Part shown: piece by piece, positions 40,229 to 40,492 of the stretch
Layout: each line of letters begins with the position of its first letter
Position numbering within the stretch: the stretch's first letter is position 1
NCBI GenBank assembly: GCA_017615125.1
Contig: JAGAAS010000087.1
Span: 1-40,492 of the forward strand
Length of the DNA stretch: 40,492 nucleotides
Origin: Bacteroidaceae bacterium
Lineage (GTDB): Bacteria > Bacteroidota > Bacteroidia > Bacteroidales > Bacteroidaceae
Direction of reading: 5' to 3'
Program-made: the position numbers and the translations under genes
Notes under the pieces: generated by a model
What the model was told of the DNA's origin: nothing
The model's database searches: none
The model's input: the letters and a program-made list of their open reading frames with translations, nothing else

Positions 40229-40492
40229 TCATTTCAATCGCTTTACTCCGGCACCCCTCGTTATCTTGAAAGTACAACGATCACCTCCTCTTAGAATCGT
40301 ATTCTCAATCTGGACATCGAACTGGCTGTCAGGTTCAAGTTGCGACAAAATATATAAAATGCTTTGCCTGGAGCACTCGCATTGCTGCGGATTGTTCCTG
40401 AGTCCACATTTTACTTTGGGACACGAACATTCCGAATAACTCAGTTCATAAACCTTCCCTGGCTCAATAACCCTACCCTGATACGACTTGCT
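40229..40492 (-). CDS. Cysteine-rich protein, C-terminal part (partial)
   Basis: The last 87 residues of a protein whose beginning lies beyond the window. It has CSCP, CGL, CEC and a final RCTF: SYSECSCPKVKCG, QQCECSRQSILYILSQL and GGDRCTFKITRG. This spacing resembles cysteine-rich proteins of the DUF6144 or L-2-amino-thiazoline-4-carboxylate-hydrolase type, from memory and unverified. It is the first visible gene of the minus-strand operon. Confidence 0.7.
   Translation of the reverse strand, partial: SKSYQGRVIEPGKVYELSYSECSCPKVKCGLRNNPQQCECSRQSILYILSQLEPDSQFDVQIENTILRGGDRCTFKITRGAGVKRLK

Overview
The window reads as a chromosomal segment of a Prevotella-like Bacteroidales bacterium (gut or rumen type). 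The reasons are: several promoters of the Bacteroidetes pattern (TTTG, about 20 nt, TAnnTTTG) at 172-203, 262-293, 26749-26781 and 31891-31921; start regions that are A-rich with no clear Shine-Dalgarno; a BspA-type leucine-rich-repeat protein; secreted xylan-degrading enzymes with Prevotella-style C-terminal tails; an outer-membrane beta-barrel receptor; and GH73-LysM, DnaJ/GrpE and FolC proteins of Bacteroidales type. Genus-level naming is inference. No rRNA, tRNA, CRISPR array or insertion sequence was recognised.

Region 1 (1-3.6 kb): two near-identical tandem promoters lead into a secreted BspA-like protein with a dockerin-like tail. Region 2 (3.7-22.8 kb): a same-strand, tightly packed run for xylan use and surface functions. 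It holds a GH3 beta-xylosidase/glucosidase with a PA14 insert, a 1298-residue GH10-CBM6-CBM6-CE6 xylanase/esterase, a second GH10 fused behind an autotransporter-type beta-strand-repeat region, a multi-pass membrane protein (DUF6057-like), a TolB-like lipoprotein with a CXXCH motif, a CotH-kinase-like protein with ricin-type repeats, and a secreted endonuclease/exonuclease/phosphatase-fold protein ending in two dockerin-like repeats. No SusC/SusD pair or hybrid two-component regulator is present in the window.

Region 3 (22.8-31.8 kb): mostly housekeeping. folC, dnaJ, grpE and cdd lie on the minus strand. The plus strand holds a GH73-LysM glucosaminidase, a UbiA-type prenyltransferase and a radical SAM protein. 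A short-chain dehydrogenase and a GDSL esterase follow on the minus strand. Clear hairpin terminators sit at 22821-22855, 26187-26223 and 31071-31108. Region 4 (32.2-35.7 kb): an OMP beta-barrel receptor diverges from a MerR regulator carrying a GyrI-like effector domain.

Region 5 (35.9-40.5 kb): eight tightly packed minus-strand genes, probably one operon whose first gene runs off the window: Cys-rich protein (partial), isochorismatase-family hydrolase, isoprenylcysteine-methyltransferase-like membrane protein, stand-alone GyrI-like protein, chloramphenicol-acetyltransferase-like protein, GNAT acetyltransferase, alpha/beta hydrolase and NADPH-dependent flavin reductase. The composition suggests small-molecule modification or detoxification and is the best candidate here for an undescribed system.

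The intergenic DNA is unusually rich in families of short repeats: 8-nt GATAATC(A/G) tandem units directly before start codons; small perfect hairpins whose stems differ from copy to copy but stay complementary, embedded in a GATTCACC/GGTTAATC framework; GGCTAAAGGGCGAAAAGG-type runs; and an array of six GTTAAAC heptamers spaced exactly 21 bp apart (29955-30066). Some of this repeat material appears to have entered coding regions in frame.
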